A program made the translations under genes and the position numbers. From Ruminococcaceae bacterium UBA7101 (GTDB taxonomy: Bacteria > Bacillota > Clostridia > Oscillospirales > Acutalibacteraceae): 21,820 nt of DNA. The stretch lies in contig DKYL01000013.1 in NCBI GenBank assembly GCA_002493325.1, positions 1 through 21,820 of the forward strand, given 5' to 3'. Positions within the stretch are counted from its first letter, which is position 1. The number at the start of each line of letters is the position of its first letter. The notes beneath the pieces are model-generated. The model saw only the letters and a program-made list of their open reading frames with translations, did not search any database and was not told the origin of the DNA. This document shows, piece by piece, positions 7,542 to 15,000 of the stretch.

Positions 7542-8567
7542 TTATGATAAATAATCGTTTGAAAAACCAACGTTATTGCTGATGTCCTTTTCAACCAGCT
7601 TATTGTCGTAGAGCCAGCTGTAAAAACCGTTCCAGCGTGCAGGATCAATATATCCCCATTTTTCAGCATCGGCAATATACTGCTGTGAAATCCATTCCTG
7701 GCTTTCATAAACAAGCTCTTCACTGCCTACAAGTGACTTTGTGTCATCTGAATTAATGAGAATGTCTGCAGCCTCTTTCGGATTAGCGATTGCAAATTCG
7801 TAGCCTTTCTTAGTTGCTTCAAGGAAAGCCTTTGCTGCATCAGGATTTGTATTTAAAAATTCATTGTTTGCAACCAAAACAGGTGTGTAATAGTCAAACA
7901 CCGGGTCAATATCCTTGAAATAGAAGAAGTCAGTTTCAATGTTATTAACCTCTGCGTTGATTCCGCCCCAGCCGTAGAATATCCAGATTGCGTGATCGGG
8001 ATTCTGCTTGATATCCTGTGCGTCGTCGGTAACTGTGTTCGGAATTTTATTAACCTTGTTCCAATCACCGCCGTCTTTTGTAACAACAGATTCCAGTGTA
8101 GCAAGCTCAATGGGTGAATCCCAGGTGAGATATGTTTTTCCTGCTAAGCCTGATGGTTTGTCCATACCCTGACCCTTTAAGGACATTATACCCGATGTGT
8201 TGTGCTGCAGGAGTGCAGCAACAGCGGTAACATCAAGAGGGGTATCGGATGTTAATGCTGCAGCCAGAATATCCTGAAAATCCACAGCAAACTGTGCCTG
8301 CCCTGCGGCACAGGCTTGTGTTGCACCGTTTTCAGGCGGCTGAACGATTGTTACGTCAAGACCTGCTTCCTCATAGTAGCCCTTTTCAAGAGCAACAAAC
8401 ATACCTGTGTGGTTTGTATTTGGTGTATAGTCAAGACAAACGGTTATAGCTGTTTTTTCTTTGTTATCCTTGTTATTACTGTTTGTTTCTTTGTCTGTTT
8501 TACTGCATGCAGCAAGGCTGATAATAAAAGCTGCTGCAAGAACAAGGCAAATCATTCTTTTTTTCAT
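7542..8567 (-). CDS. thiY: Pyrimidine precursor-binding lipoprotein, ThiY/NMT1 family
   Basis: A 341-residue extracellular substrate-binding protein. A lipoprotein signal ends in SLAAC with the lipidated Cys21, followed by an Asp/Asn/Lys-rich linker to about residue 38. The mature part opens with LDYTPNTNHTGMFVALEKG, a hallmark of the NMT1/THI5-like family, where ThiY binds N-formyl-aminomethyl-methylpyrimidine, a breakdown product of thiamine. The open frame extends to 8600, but AAAGGA is 8 bp before the ATG at 8567, and a signal peptide begins exactly there. That ATG overlaps the thiX stop (ATGA). The family is clear; the precise pyrimidine bound (HMP, formylaminopyrimidine or thiamine) cannot be read from the sequence. 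Confidence 0.9.
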   Translation of the reverse strand: MKKRMICLVLAAAFIISLAACSKTDKETNSNNKDNKEKTAITVCLDYTPNTNHTGMFVALEKGYYEEAGLDVTIVQPPENGATQACAAGQAQFAVDFQDILAAALTSDTPLDVTAVAALLQHNTSGIMSLKGQGMDKPSGLAGKTYLTWDSPIELATLESVVTKDGGDWNKVNKIPNTVTDDAQDIKQNPDHAIWIFYGWGGINAEVNNIETDFFYFKDIDPVFDYYTPVLVANNEFLNTNPDAAKAFLEATKKGYEFAIANPKEAADILINSDDTKSLVGSEELVYESQEWISQQYIADAEKWGYIDPARWNGFYSWLYDNKLVEKDISNNVGFSNDYLS

Positions 8568-9346
8568 ATTTGTTTTCCTTTCACTTTTTTCTGTTCCCAT
8601 GGCATAGCAATGTGCTGCAATACAGAAACGATTGCAATAAGCAAAAGGCTCACTGCTGAAATGAACACAATAACAGCAAACATCTTGTCAAAGGCATATG
8701 CCTTTTTAACCCTTGTCATATAAACGCCAAGTCCCTCAAAGCCGCCCAGCCATTCGGAAATAACAGCCCCTACAATCGCGTAGGAGGCAGATATTTTAAG
8801 TCCTGAAAAAAAGGCGCCTGCAGCAGACGGGAGTTTGATATGTCTGAATATTTGTAATCTGTTTGCCCCCATTGAACGCATCATATTAATCTCGTCCCTG
8901 TCGGCATTTTCAAAGCCGTTTAAAAGACCGATGGATATGGGGAAAAAGGTGGTGATTACAACAAGGGTAATTTTTGGCGCCATTCCAAAGCCCATCCACA
9001 AAACGAGCAGAGGAGCAATTGCAATGGTGGGTATAGTCTGCGTTATAACCAATATAGGATAAATTGCTTTTCTCAAAAAGCGAAATCTGTCCATTAAAGC
9101 AGCAACAATAAATGCCAGCACAATACCGATGCCAAGCCCGTAAATTGCTTCCTGCAAGGTAACGGCTGCCTGTTTCAGCATTACCGAAAAATTGTCGATA
9201 AATGCTCTTGCAACATCAAGGGGGGACGGCAGCATATATGCAGGAACAATCTCAAAGTTATTGCATAAAAACCATATTAAAATAATTACGGCAACTGCAA
9301 CAACAGGGGCAAGCTTATTCGTGATGCTTTGATACTTTTTTGTCAA
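8564..9346 (-). CDS. thiX: ABC transporter permease for thiamine pyrimidine precursor
   Basis: A 260-residue inner-membrane subunit of the BPD type, with about six helices, the first at 11-29. The ATPase-contact EAA loop reads MRSMGANRLQIFRHIKLP. The start codon appears to be TTG at 9346: no ATG or GTG lies in frame before the first helix, and a GAGG is 9 bp upstream. The gene overlaps the end of the thiamine-binding gene by 32 bp and the start of thiY by 4 bp, so the operon is translated as a tightly coupled unit. Confidence 0.88.
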   Translation of the reverse strand: MTKKYQSITNKLAPVVAVAVIILIWFLCNNFEIVPAYMLPSPLDVARAFIDNFSVMLKQAAVTLQEAIYGLGIGIVLAFIVAALMDRFRFLRKAIYPILVITQTIPTIAIAPLLVLWMGFGMAPKITLVVITTFFPISIGLLNGFENADRDEINMMRSMGANRLQIFRHIKLPSAAGAFFSGLKISASYAIVGAVISEWLGGFEGLGVYMTRVKKAYAFDKMFAVIVFISAVSLLLIAIVSVLQHIAMPWEQKKVKGKQI

Positions 9347-9614
9347 TTGTTAAAACCTCGCCGTCAGGTGTGTAAACTACCTTGATATAAGCACTTACGC
9401 TTTCACAGCCTGCGTTGATTGCAACCTTCTGACAGTTTGCGGCAATCTCCATAAGCTGGTCGTAGCTGTCACCCTCAATAGTTGTTTCAAATGGACCGAC
9501 ATAACAGTTTAAGCCTGAGCTTTTGATGTAGGCAATAACCTCATCAACAATTCTGATAAGCTCATCCTCGCTGTCAACCTGTGGTAAAACCTGAATTGCT
9601 ATACTTGCTTTCAT
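9315..9614 (-). CDS. Small thiamine-binding protein, MTH1187/YkoF family
   Basis: A 99-residue protein of the MTH1187/YkoF superfamily, with the ferredoxin-like pattern of this family: MKASIAIQVLPQV as first strand, then a helix, VGPFETTIEGDSYDQLMEIA, a second helix, and SVSAYIKVVYTPDGEVL. Members bind thiamine or HMP and often lie in thiamine-transport operons; a cytoplasmic location is expected because no signal is present. The frame stays open back to 9698, but that stretch is the riboswitch expression platform. AAGGAAGGA just before the ATG at 9614 settles the start. It is the first gene of the transporter operon. Confidence 0.88.
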   Translation of the reverse strand: MKASIAIQVLPQVDSEDELIRIVDEVIAYIKSSGLNCYVGPFETTIEGDSYDQLMEIAANCQKVAINAGCESVSAYIKVVYTPDGEVLTIDKKVSKHHE

Positions 9615-9655
9615 GATCTTTCCTTCCTTTCTTAAGATTCTTAATAAATCAAAAT

Positions 9656-9686
9656 AAAAAAACACCCCTATACGTAGATAGGGGTG
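9656..9686 (-). terminator. Riboswitch expression-platform terminator
   Basis: On the minus strand CACCCCTA (9686-9679) and TAGGGGTG (9670-9663) form an 8-bp stem with an 8-base loop, followed by seven T at 9662-9656. The terminator lies between the aptamer and the first gene. Its 5' arm is also complementary to the aptamer's AGGGGTGC at 9782-9775, giving an 8-bp antiterminator. Confidence 0.88.
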
Positions 9687-9689
9687 CAG

Positions 9690-9795
9690 TAATGTCATAT
9701 ATCTCGTCTAACACCGTCCATACTAATGCTCGGCTTAGAGGGTATAATCTCAGCCGCTTTTGGTAATAAAAGCAGCACCCCTGACTTATTAAGTT
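9690..9795 (-). ncRNA. TPP-like riboswitch aptamer with an atypical 3' half
   Basis: Read on the minus strand, the leader has P2 (AGGGGU 9782-9777 with ACCCU 9743-9739), P3 (UGCUUUU 9774-9768 with AAAAGCG 9761-9755) and the J3/2 pyrimidine pocket CUGAGA at 9753-9748, all as in the thi-box. The usual diphosphate-binding part (UGAUC, GGAUAAU, CGUAGGGA) is absent. In its place a different hairpin can form: CUAAGCCG (9738-9731) with CGGU and UUAG (9716-9708), with one bulged G. P1 may be UAAGUC (9788-9783) with GACAUUA (9696-9690), with one bulged A. It precedes a thiamine-pyrimidine uptake operon. TPP riboswitch ancestry is likely; ligand identity is open. Confidence 0.72.
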
Positions 9796-9801
9796 AGATA
9801 C

Positions 9802-9830
9802 ATTATAATACTGTTTTTTTTCTTTGTCAA
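9802..9830 (-). promoter_or_regulatory. Consensus promoter of the thi transport operon
   Basis: On the minus strand a perfect TTGACA (9830-9825), a 17-bp spacer and a perfect TATAAT (9807-9802). Transcription should begin near 9795, directly ahead of the aptamer. Such a strong promoter suits control by attenuation rather than by initiation. It begins 9 bp after the end of the upstream oxidoreductase gene. Confidence 0.9.
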
Positions 9831-9838
9831 TGATTTTG

Positions 9839-10798
9839 TCAATTTTCAAATGGATATACTAAATTCATTTGTCGGCGGCATTCGTCCATAATTTCCATAC
9901 AAGCTCTTGTTGCGGAGAACGGGATGTACTCCGACTCCGTTTTGCCTGCCCTGATTTCCTCTGCAGCTCTTGTAAATTCAGTGAGATAATCTGTTTTGCC
10001 GTTAAATACGGTTTTGCCATTTCTGTTTTTTAGTATTGCCTTTGAAGCCATATGGAAAAATACCGGCAGACTGATTTCTCCTGCACTGCCTTTAATCAGG
10101 CAATCTTCTTTCAAAGCACAAAGTGACATATTGAGTGTGCATTTGAAAGTGTCATATTCAAGAACAACCGTTTCTTTAATATCAATCCCGTTTTTCAATG
10201 TGCCCTTGCAGGTGATGTTTTTCGGTACGCCGAAAAGATTATAGCAGTATGTTATAGGATAAATGCCGATGTCAAGCAGTGCACCGCCTGCTGTTGATGG
10301 TGTTAACACTCTTGAATTTTTCGCCATTAATATACCGGGGAAAGCATAGTTAATGGTTACATCCTTTATTTCACCTATGGCTTTTGTGTCTACCCATTCC
10401 TTGACCTTCAGTGCTACATCGGAGAACCAAGTCCACATTGCCTCACAAAAATATACCTGTGTTCTTTTTGCTGCATCAATTAAAATGTCAACATCCTTTG
10501 TTGTTACACCAACGGGCTTTTCACAGAGCACAGGCTTGCCAAGCTCCATTGCCCTGACGGCATAATCAACGTGTGATGTGTGAGGTGTTGCAATGTACAC
10601 GCCGTCAACATCATCCCTTCCAACTGCTTTATCAAAATTGTCAAAAGCCTGTGCATTGTATTTATTTGCAAAGTCAATTGCTTTGTCAAAATTTCTGCCG
10701 TAAACGGAGGTTATAACGTGATTTCCTTTAACAATTTCCTTTGCGGTTGAATTTGCAATATTGCCGCTGCCGATATATGCCCATCTGAATTTGCTCAT
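9839..10798 (-). CDS. Gfo/Idh/MocA family NAD(P)-dependent oxidoreductase
   Basis: A 319-residue cytoplasmic dehydrogenase. The Rossmann fold begins with WAYIGSGNIANS (residues 6-17, GxGxxA type), VYIATPHTSHVDYA follows at about 67-80, and the family's conserved Lys94 sits in LCEKPVGVT. The C-terminal substrate domain carries GGALLDIGIYPITY with the conserved Asp and Tyr. Substrates in this family are sugars, inositols or dihydrodiols, and nothing here chooses between them. AAGGAG precedes the ATG. The gene has its own promoter and looks monocistronic; only 9 bp separate its stop from the thi promoter. Confidence 0.9.
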   Translation of the reverse strand: MSKFRWAYIGSGNIANSTAKEIVKGNHVITSVYGRNFDKAIDFANKYNAQAFDNFDKAVGRDDVDGVYIATPHTSHVDYAVRAMELGKPVLCEKPVGVTTKDVDILIDAAKRTQVYFCEAMWTWFSDVALKVKEWVDTKAIGEIKDVTINYAFPGILMAKNSRVLTPSTAGGALLDIGIYPITYCYNLFGVPKNITCKGTLKNGIDIKETVVLEYDTFKCTLNMSLCALKEDCLIKGSAGEISLPVFFHMASKAILKNRNGKTVFNGKTDYLTEFTRAAEEIRAGKTESEYIPFSATRACMEIMDECRRQMNLVYPFEN

Positions 10799-10829
10799 TG
10801 CAGTACTCCTTTTATATGCTTATATATTC

Positions 10830-10858
10830 ATTATAACAATTTGCAGCTCCTGTTGCAA
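10830..10858 (-). promoter_or_regulatory. Promoter of the Gfo/Idh/MocA gene
   Basis: On the minus strand TTGCAA (10858-10853), a 17-bp spacer and TATAAT (10835-10830), with a TG one base before the -10 (extended -10). It lies between the upstream terminator and the gene start at 10798. Confidence 0.75.
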
Positions 10859-10864
10859 TAAAAT

Positions 10865-10891
10865 AAAACTCCTTGTATGGCAAGGAGTTTT
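10865..10891 (-). terminator. Terminator of the aldolase gene
   Basis: AAAACTCCTTG (10865-10875) and CAAGGAGTTTT (10881-10891) form a perfect 11-bp stem with a 5-base loop. On the minus strand it is followed by TTTTATTTTATT, a good U tail. Confidence 0.8.
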
Positions 10892-10892
10892 T

Positions 10893-10917
10893 GTAGGGGC
10901 GGATAGTATCCGCCCGC
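10893..10917. repeat. REP-like GC-rich palindrome
   Basis: GGGCGGATA at 10897-10905 and TATCCGCCC at 10907-10915 form a nearly uninterrupted 9-bp palindrome, preceded by GTAG. It is much richer in GC than its surroundings. The GTAGGGGCGG...CCGCCC pattern resembles dispersed intergenic palindromes that I recall from other Clostridia. There is only one copy in the window, so its repeated nature is inferred. Confidence 0.5.
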
Positions 10918-10925
10918 TGTATTCA

Positions 10926-11903
10926 TTAATCGTTTTCAAGCAGACCTTTATAGAATTCACAGTAATCCTGTCTGTTGTCTGCGGTGAAAGCCATAGCCTC
11001 ACGCGGATGGCGGTTGAGCTGACCTGTCAGCATATACTGAACATCATAGCCCCATACAACACCGCTTTCCTTAAGAGGAAGAATATACTTTTCGAGGAAG
11101 GTGAGCAGGCTGTAAAGATTGTATTTCGGATTTTTAAGGAAGCCTAAAAGCAGCTCCATTGCACAGTTTCCTGCACCTCTGCCCATACCTGATGCAGTAG
11201 CATCAAGATAGGATACGCCGTATGACATGGTTTCAATCGTATTTGCAAATGCAAGATTCTGGTTGTTGTGAGCGTGGAAGCCGATTGCCTTGCCGTATTT
11301 GTCACCAATCTCAAGATACTGCTTTGCAAGCTTTCCCGCATTTTCAGGGTAGAGTGAGCCGTAGCTGTCAACAAGATAGATTACGTCAACACTGCTGTCA
11401 CCCAGCATTTCAAGTGCAGCCTCAACCTGCTCGCTGTTTGCCTGGCTGATTGCCATAATATTGCAGGTGGTTTCATAGCCAAGGCTGTGGAAATGCTCAA
11501 TCATTTCAATTGCAGCAGGAATCTGATGAATATAGCAGGCAACACGCACCATATCAATAACGCTTTCACTTTTTGGTACAAAGTCATCCTTGTAATCGCA
11601 TCTGCCCACATCTGCCATAACCGCGATTTTCATATCACTGATGTTGTCACCTACGATTGAACGCAAATCTGCTTCGTCGCAGAATTTCCATTTTCCGAAA
11701 TTCTTTGGATCAAAAAGATTTTTGGAAGCACGATAACCGAACTCCATATAGTCAACGCCTGATTTTATATTGGATTTATAAAGCTCTGTAACAAATTCAT
11801 CCGTAAATTCAAAATTGTTGCAAAGACCGCCGTCACGAATGGTTGCGTCAAGCACTTTAACGTCCTTACGAACGGACATCAAGTTACCTTTTCTGCTGTT
11901 CAT
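10926..11903 (-). CDS. DRE-TIM metallolyase family aldolase
   Basis: A 325-residue enzyme of the HMGL-like/DRE-TIM family. Residues 19-26 read DATIRDGG, the divalent metal and catalytic loop. FHAHNNQ has the metal-binding His210 and His212, and GRGAGNCAMELLLG is the conserved loop near 242. Homologues are often annotated as 4-hydroxy-2-oxovalerate aldolase-like, but the usual partner, acetaldehyde dehydrogenase, is absent here, and the protein lacks the C-terminal extension of isopropylmalate or citramalate synthases, so the substrate is uncertain. GAGG lies 8 bp before the ATG at 11903; a second ATG at 11879 (MSVRKD) with AAAGG before it is a possible alternative. It has its own promoter and terminator. 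Confidence 0.85.
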   Translation of the reverse strand: MNSRKGNLMSVRKDVKVLDATIRDGGLCNNFEFTDEFVTELYKSNIKSGVDYMEFGYRASKNLFDPKNFGKWKFCDEADLRSIVGDNISDMKIAVMADVGRCDYKDDFVPKSESVIDMVRVACYIHQIPAAIEMIEHFHSLGYETTCNIMAISQANSEQVEAALEMLGDSSVDVIYLVDSYGSLYPENAGKLAKQYLEIGDKYGKAIGFHAHNNQNLAFANTIETMSYGVSYLDATASGMGRGAGNCAMELLLGFLKNPKYNLYSLLTFLEKYILPLKESGVVWGYDVQYMLTGQLNRHPREAMAFTADNRQDYCEFYKGLLEND

Positions 11904-11927
11904 AATTATAACCTCACTTAACTTTAT

Positions 11928-11955
11928 TGCTTTAAAGTCCCAACACTTTAAAGCA
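11928..11955. promoter_or_regulatory. Inverted repeat just after the aldolase promoter, possible operator
   Basis: TGCTTTAAAGT (11928-11938) and ACTTTAAAGCA (11945-11955) are perfect 11-bp inverted arms around CCCAAC. The repeat starts about four bases after the predicted transcription start of the aldolase gene. The AT-rich arms and lack of a U tail suggest a repressor site or an mRNA hairpin rather than a terminator. Confidence 0.55.
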
Positions 11956-11965
11956 GATTAGTGAT

Positions 11966-11994
11966 ATTATAGCAGACCTTTTATTTAAAATCAA
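11966..11994 (-). promoter_or_regulatory. Promoter of the aldolase gene
   Basis: On the minus strand TTGATT (11994-11989), 17 bp, then TATAAT (11971-11966) with TG one base before it. Transcription should begin near 11959. Confidence 0.75.
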
Positions 11995-12005
11995 GTATAA
12001 AATGA

Positions 12006-12037
12006 AAAAGCTCCGATATTTTTCAATCGGAGCTTTT
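12006..12037 (-). terminator. Terminator of the GH30 gene
   Basis: AAAAGCTCCGAT (12006-12017) and ATCGGAGCTTTT (12026-12037) form a perfect 12-bp stem with an 8-base loop. It starts 10 bp after the stop codon of the minus-strand gene and is followed there by T-rich sequence. Confidence 0.88.
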
Positions 12038-12047
12038 GTCAAAGTAT

Positions 12048-15000
12048 TTATTTAAGAACAACTGTTGTAACTGATTTTGCAGGAATAATTGTAAGCATAC
12101 TGCTCAGCTTATCAGCACTGAATGTGCCGGACTGATATTTTTCAAGATTACGACCTGCATCGGTTACATAAGATTCAAAAGAGCTTGCCTGAGAATTACT
12201 GCCCGGGTTAATATATGTATACTCATCCGTGTCTGAATTATTGATGTAAACAATAACGATTGAGCCGTCGGGATTAACATAGGCAGACTGCTCAATATAA
12301 TTGATTTTGTCGTCGCCATAGGTCTTTTCTGTTTTCAGATTTTTTCCGAGGGCAGAGCCTGTGGTGACCTTAACACGCTTAGCACCCTCCTGAATGAATT
12401 TTGCATAGTTACCCATTACCCACAGCCTTTTCGCTGTCTGGATGTTATCGGGGTTGTCATAGTCAACGTAGATAAGACCATCAGGATATATGCCGCCGCT
12501 GCAGGCTGTCCACCAATCCCATTCAACTGCGTTGAGAATGGTCAAATCCTGATGCATAATATCAGCCAGAGCGAGGGCGTAATACATACCTATACCGTTG
12601 CCGTCAACATACTGCCCCTCCTGTGTATGGTAGTTATAACAGCCTGAGCTGCCGTCATTTGTCATCTGGCAGTATTCTGTGCAGCGAACCTCTTCAATTG
12701 CAGAATAGTTGCTGCCGCTGATGTCGCTTGCAACCGTGTTTCTGTCACTTGTGCTTGCCCAGTATGAATGGGTGTCAAGGCTGTTGCAGTAGTCACGGAT
12801 GTTTGCATTGTTCTTCGCATAGTTCGTGCCAATAATAGGAGCCTGCGAAGAGAACATATTCGGCAGGAATTTTTTATAAAGATCACTGTTTGAGTGGTTG
12901 AGCTGAGCACATTCCCATACAGAAAGATTAACCTTGCCGTTAAGCTTTGAGCTTGCCTTGAGTGACGGAACCATATAGTTGTTGTAGAAGGTTCTTGCCG
13001 CTTCTGCGGTAAAATGACAGCCCTCCTGTGAGCAGTAGCCGTTGCCGTCTGCAGCCCAGTCCCATTCAGGCTCGTTGATTGGTGAAACGCTTGTTACATT
13101 GTAGCCCTCATCAATAAAGTGCTCTGCACAGTTAACAACATAGTTGGCAAATGACCGATAGTTGCTTTCGCTCAGATTCTGCTTTACACCGTTGCTGCAG
13201 TATGCTTTGCCGTTGTCTGTTAATGAAACAGGTGCTGAGTTTGAAAACAGTGTCAGCTTGAAATCGGGATTTGCCTTTTTAACGGATGCAAGCACCTTCT
13301 GTGCGGCTGCGTCAGCAGTCCAGTCATAGGTTGAAGCGTCATTGATATTGCTTGTGGGTGAAAGGAAGTCTTCGGCTCTTCTCCTCCAGTCACCGATATA
13401 CGGGTCGTTTTCAGAGCCACCGCCAAGATTGTATCTGTAAATATCGAGTCCCGCACCGCTTTCACCATAAAGAAGCTCCGTTACTCTGTCAATCTGCTCG
13501 TCACTCCAGCGACCTACATCCTGTGCCCACCACGCACCTGATGCACCAAAGCCGTCAATAGTCTGGTAAGTTGTTGTCGTGTCAACAGTAGTGCCTTTAT
13601 TGATGAAATTCAAACCGTCATTCATAAGTGTGTCCATATAGGTTTCTGCAGCAGTATTAAGTAATCCGTAATCCTTGGCATTGATAAAGCCGTCATTGTA
13701 CAAATCAAATTCTGCAAGGTAGTTTGACTGATTGAAAGCAGGGGTATCCTCAGCAAGGCTGATGTGTGTATTGAAAAGGGACAGCAGATGCATCGGATTG
13801 ATTTGTAAATTGTTCTGTCCGCAGGAGGAGCAGGTATAAAGTATCATACCGTTATTGTCAGCAACTCCGTTTATATAGGTGTGACCTGTAGACTGTGTAA
13901 AGTTTTTCTGCAGGATTCCGCTATCGCAGTAAGCGCAGAATATTTCATCACGTCCCACATCTGTGCAGGTCGGAGCAATTGTTTTTGTGGTATATTCGTG
14001 CCGGGCATTTGGGTCTGTTACACTGCCGTCTGCATCTGCAAGACAGTGGTATTCCCAGTTTGCACCATTAGCCTTGCCTGCTTTGTAGAAATCATAAGCT
14101 CCGCTGTCATGGAGTCCGTAGAATCTTGCATAGCCTGTGCCGAATGCGTCAGCAGGGATTGTCAGCTTTGGTGAATAAAACTTAACCCAGTTAAAGTTTG
14201 TGTTATTGAAAGCATTGCTGCCTATGCTTGTGCAGTTTTTCGGAATATCAAGCCAGTAGGTTGAGGCTGTACAATTTTGAAAAGCACCGTCACCAATTGT
14301 AAGTGTGCCCGGACAGTTATTGTTGAATATAACGGTTGCAAGGTTTTGTGCACCGTTAAATGCGTTATATGCAATCGTATATGTGTTGTCAGTGTCTGCA
14401 AAGCTTATGTCCTTAATAAGATAACGATAATTTGTCCACGGAGTAGAGGTCATTGTTCCGCTGCCGCTGAAGTTCAGCCTCATTGCTCTGTCATTTGTGT
14501 CAAGGGAATAAGCAAGTGTACCCTCTGATGAACAGGAGCCGTTAATGGAATTTGCAGATTTATTAAAGCTCTTTGCCCAGTCACCCAGTGCATTGTCCTT
14601 TGAGAAAAACAAACAGCTGTTAGGCACGCTGTTAAGTGCGTCTGTACCCACATTGGTAATGCTGCCGCTGTTCCAGATTACACCGTGAAGACTTTTGCAT
14701 TCGTAAAATGCGTTTGCGTCAATTGCTGTATGACCTGAACCGATATAAACCTCTTCAAGTGAAGTGCAGCCTTTGAAGGTGCCGTCAGGGAGCTTGCCGC
14801 TGTAATTTGATGTATTATTGCTTTCAGGCATAACTGCCCATTTCAGGCTTGTGCAGTCAAGAAATAATTCCTTGTAATACCAGGAGCAGTTTTTAGGCAG
14901 TGTAATATTCTGCAGGGATGTACATTCTCTAAAGCAGCAATCACCGATTGTGTCAACAGAGTCGGCAATCGTAACCGACTGAAGATTAGCACAGTCGTAA

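Noticed and set aside
9615..9698. N-terminal extension of the thiamine-binding protein, beginning MTLLHPYLR
   Set aside because: These codons are the riboswitch terminator. The strong ribosome binding site before 9614 and family length support the shorter protein.
9661..9795. A structured RNA read from the plus strand
   Set aside because: The plus strand carries AGGGGTGC but no CUGAGA pocket. Promoter, terminator U tail and gene direction all fit the minus strand.
13660..13770. Cellulosome membership of the GH30 protein
   Set aside because: Only one convincing calcium loop is present and it is internal; no cohesin or scaffoldin is in the window. The loop is reported as dockerin-like only.
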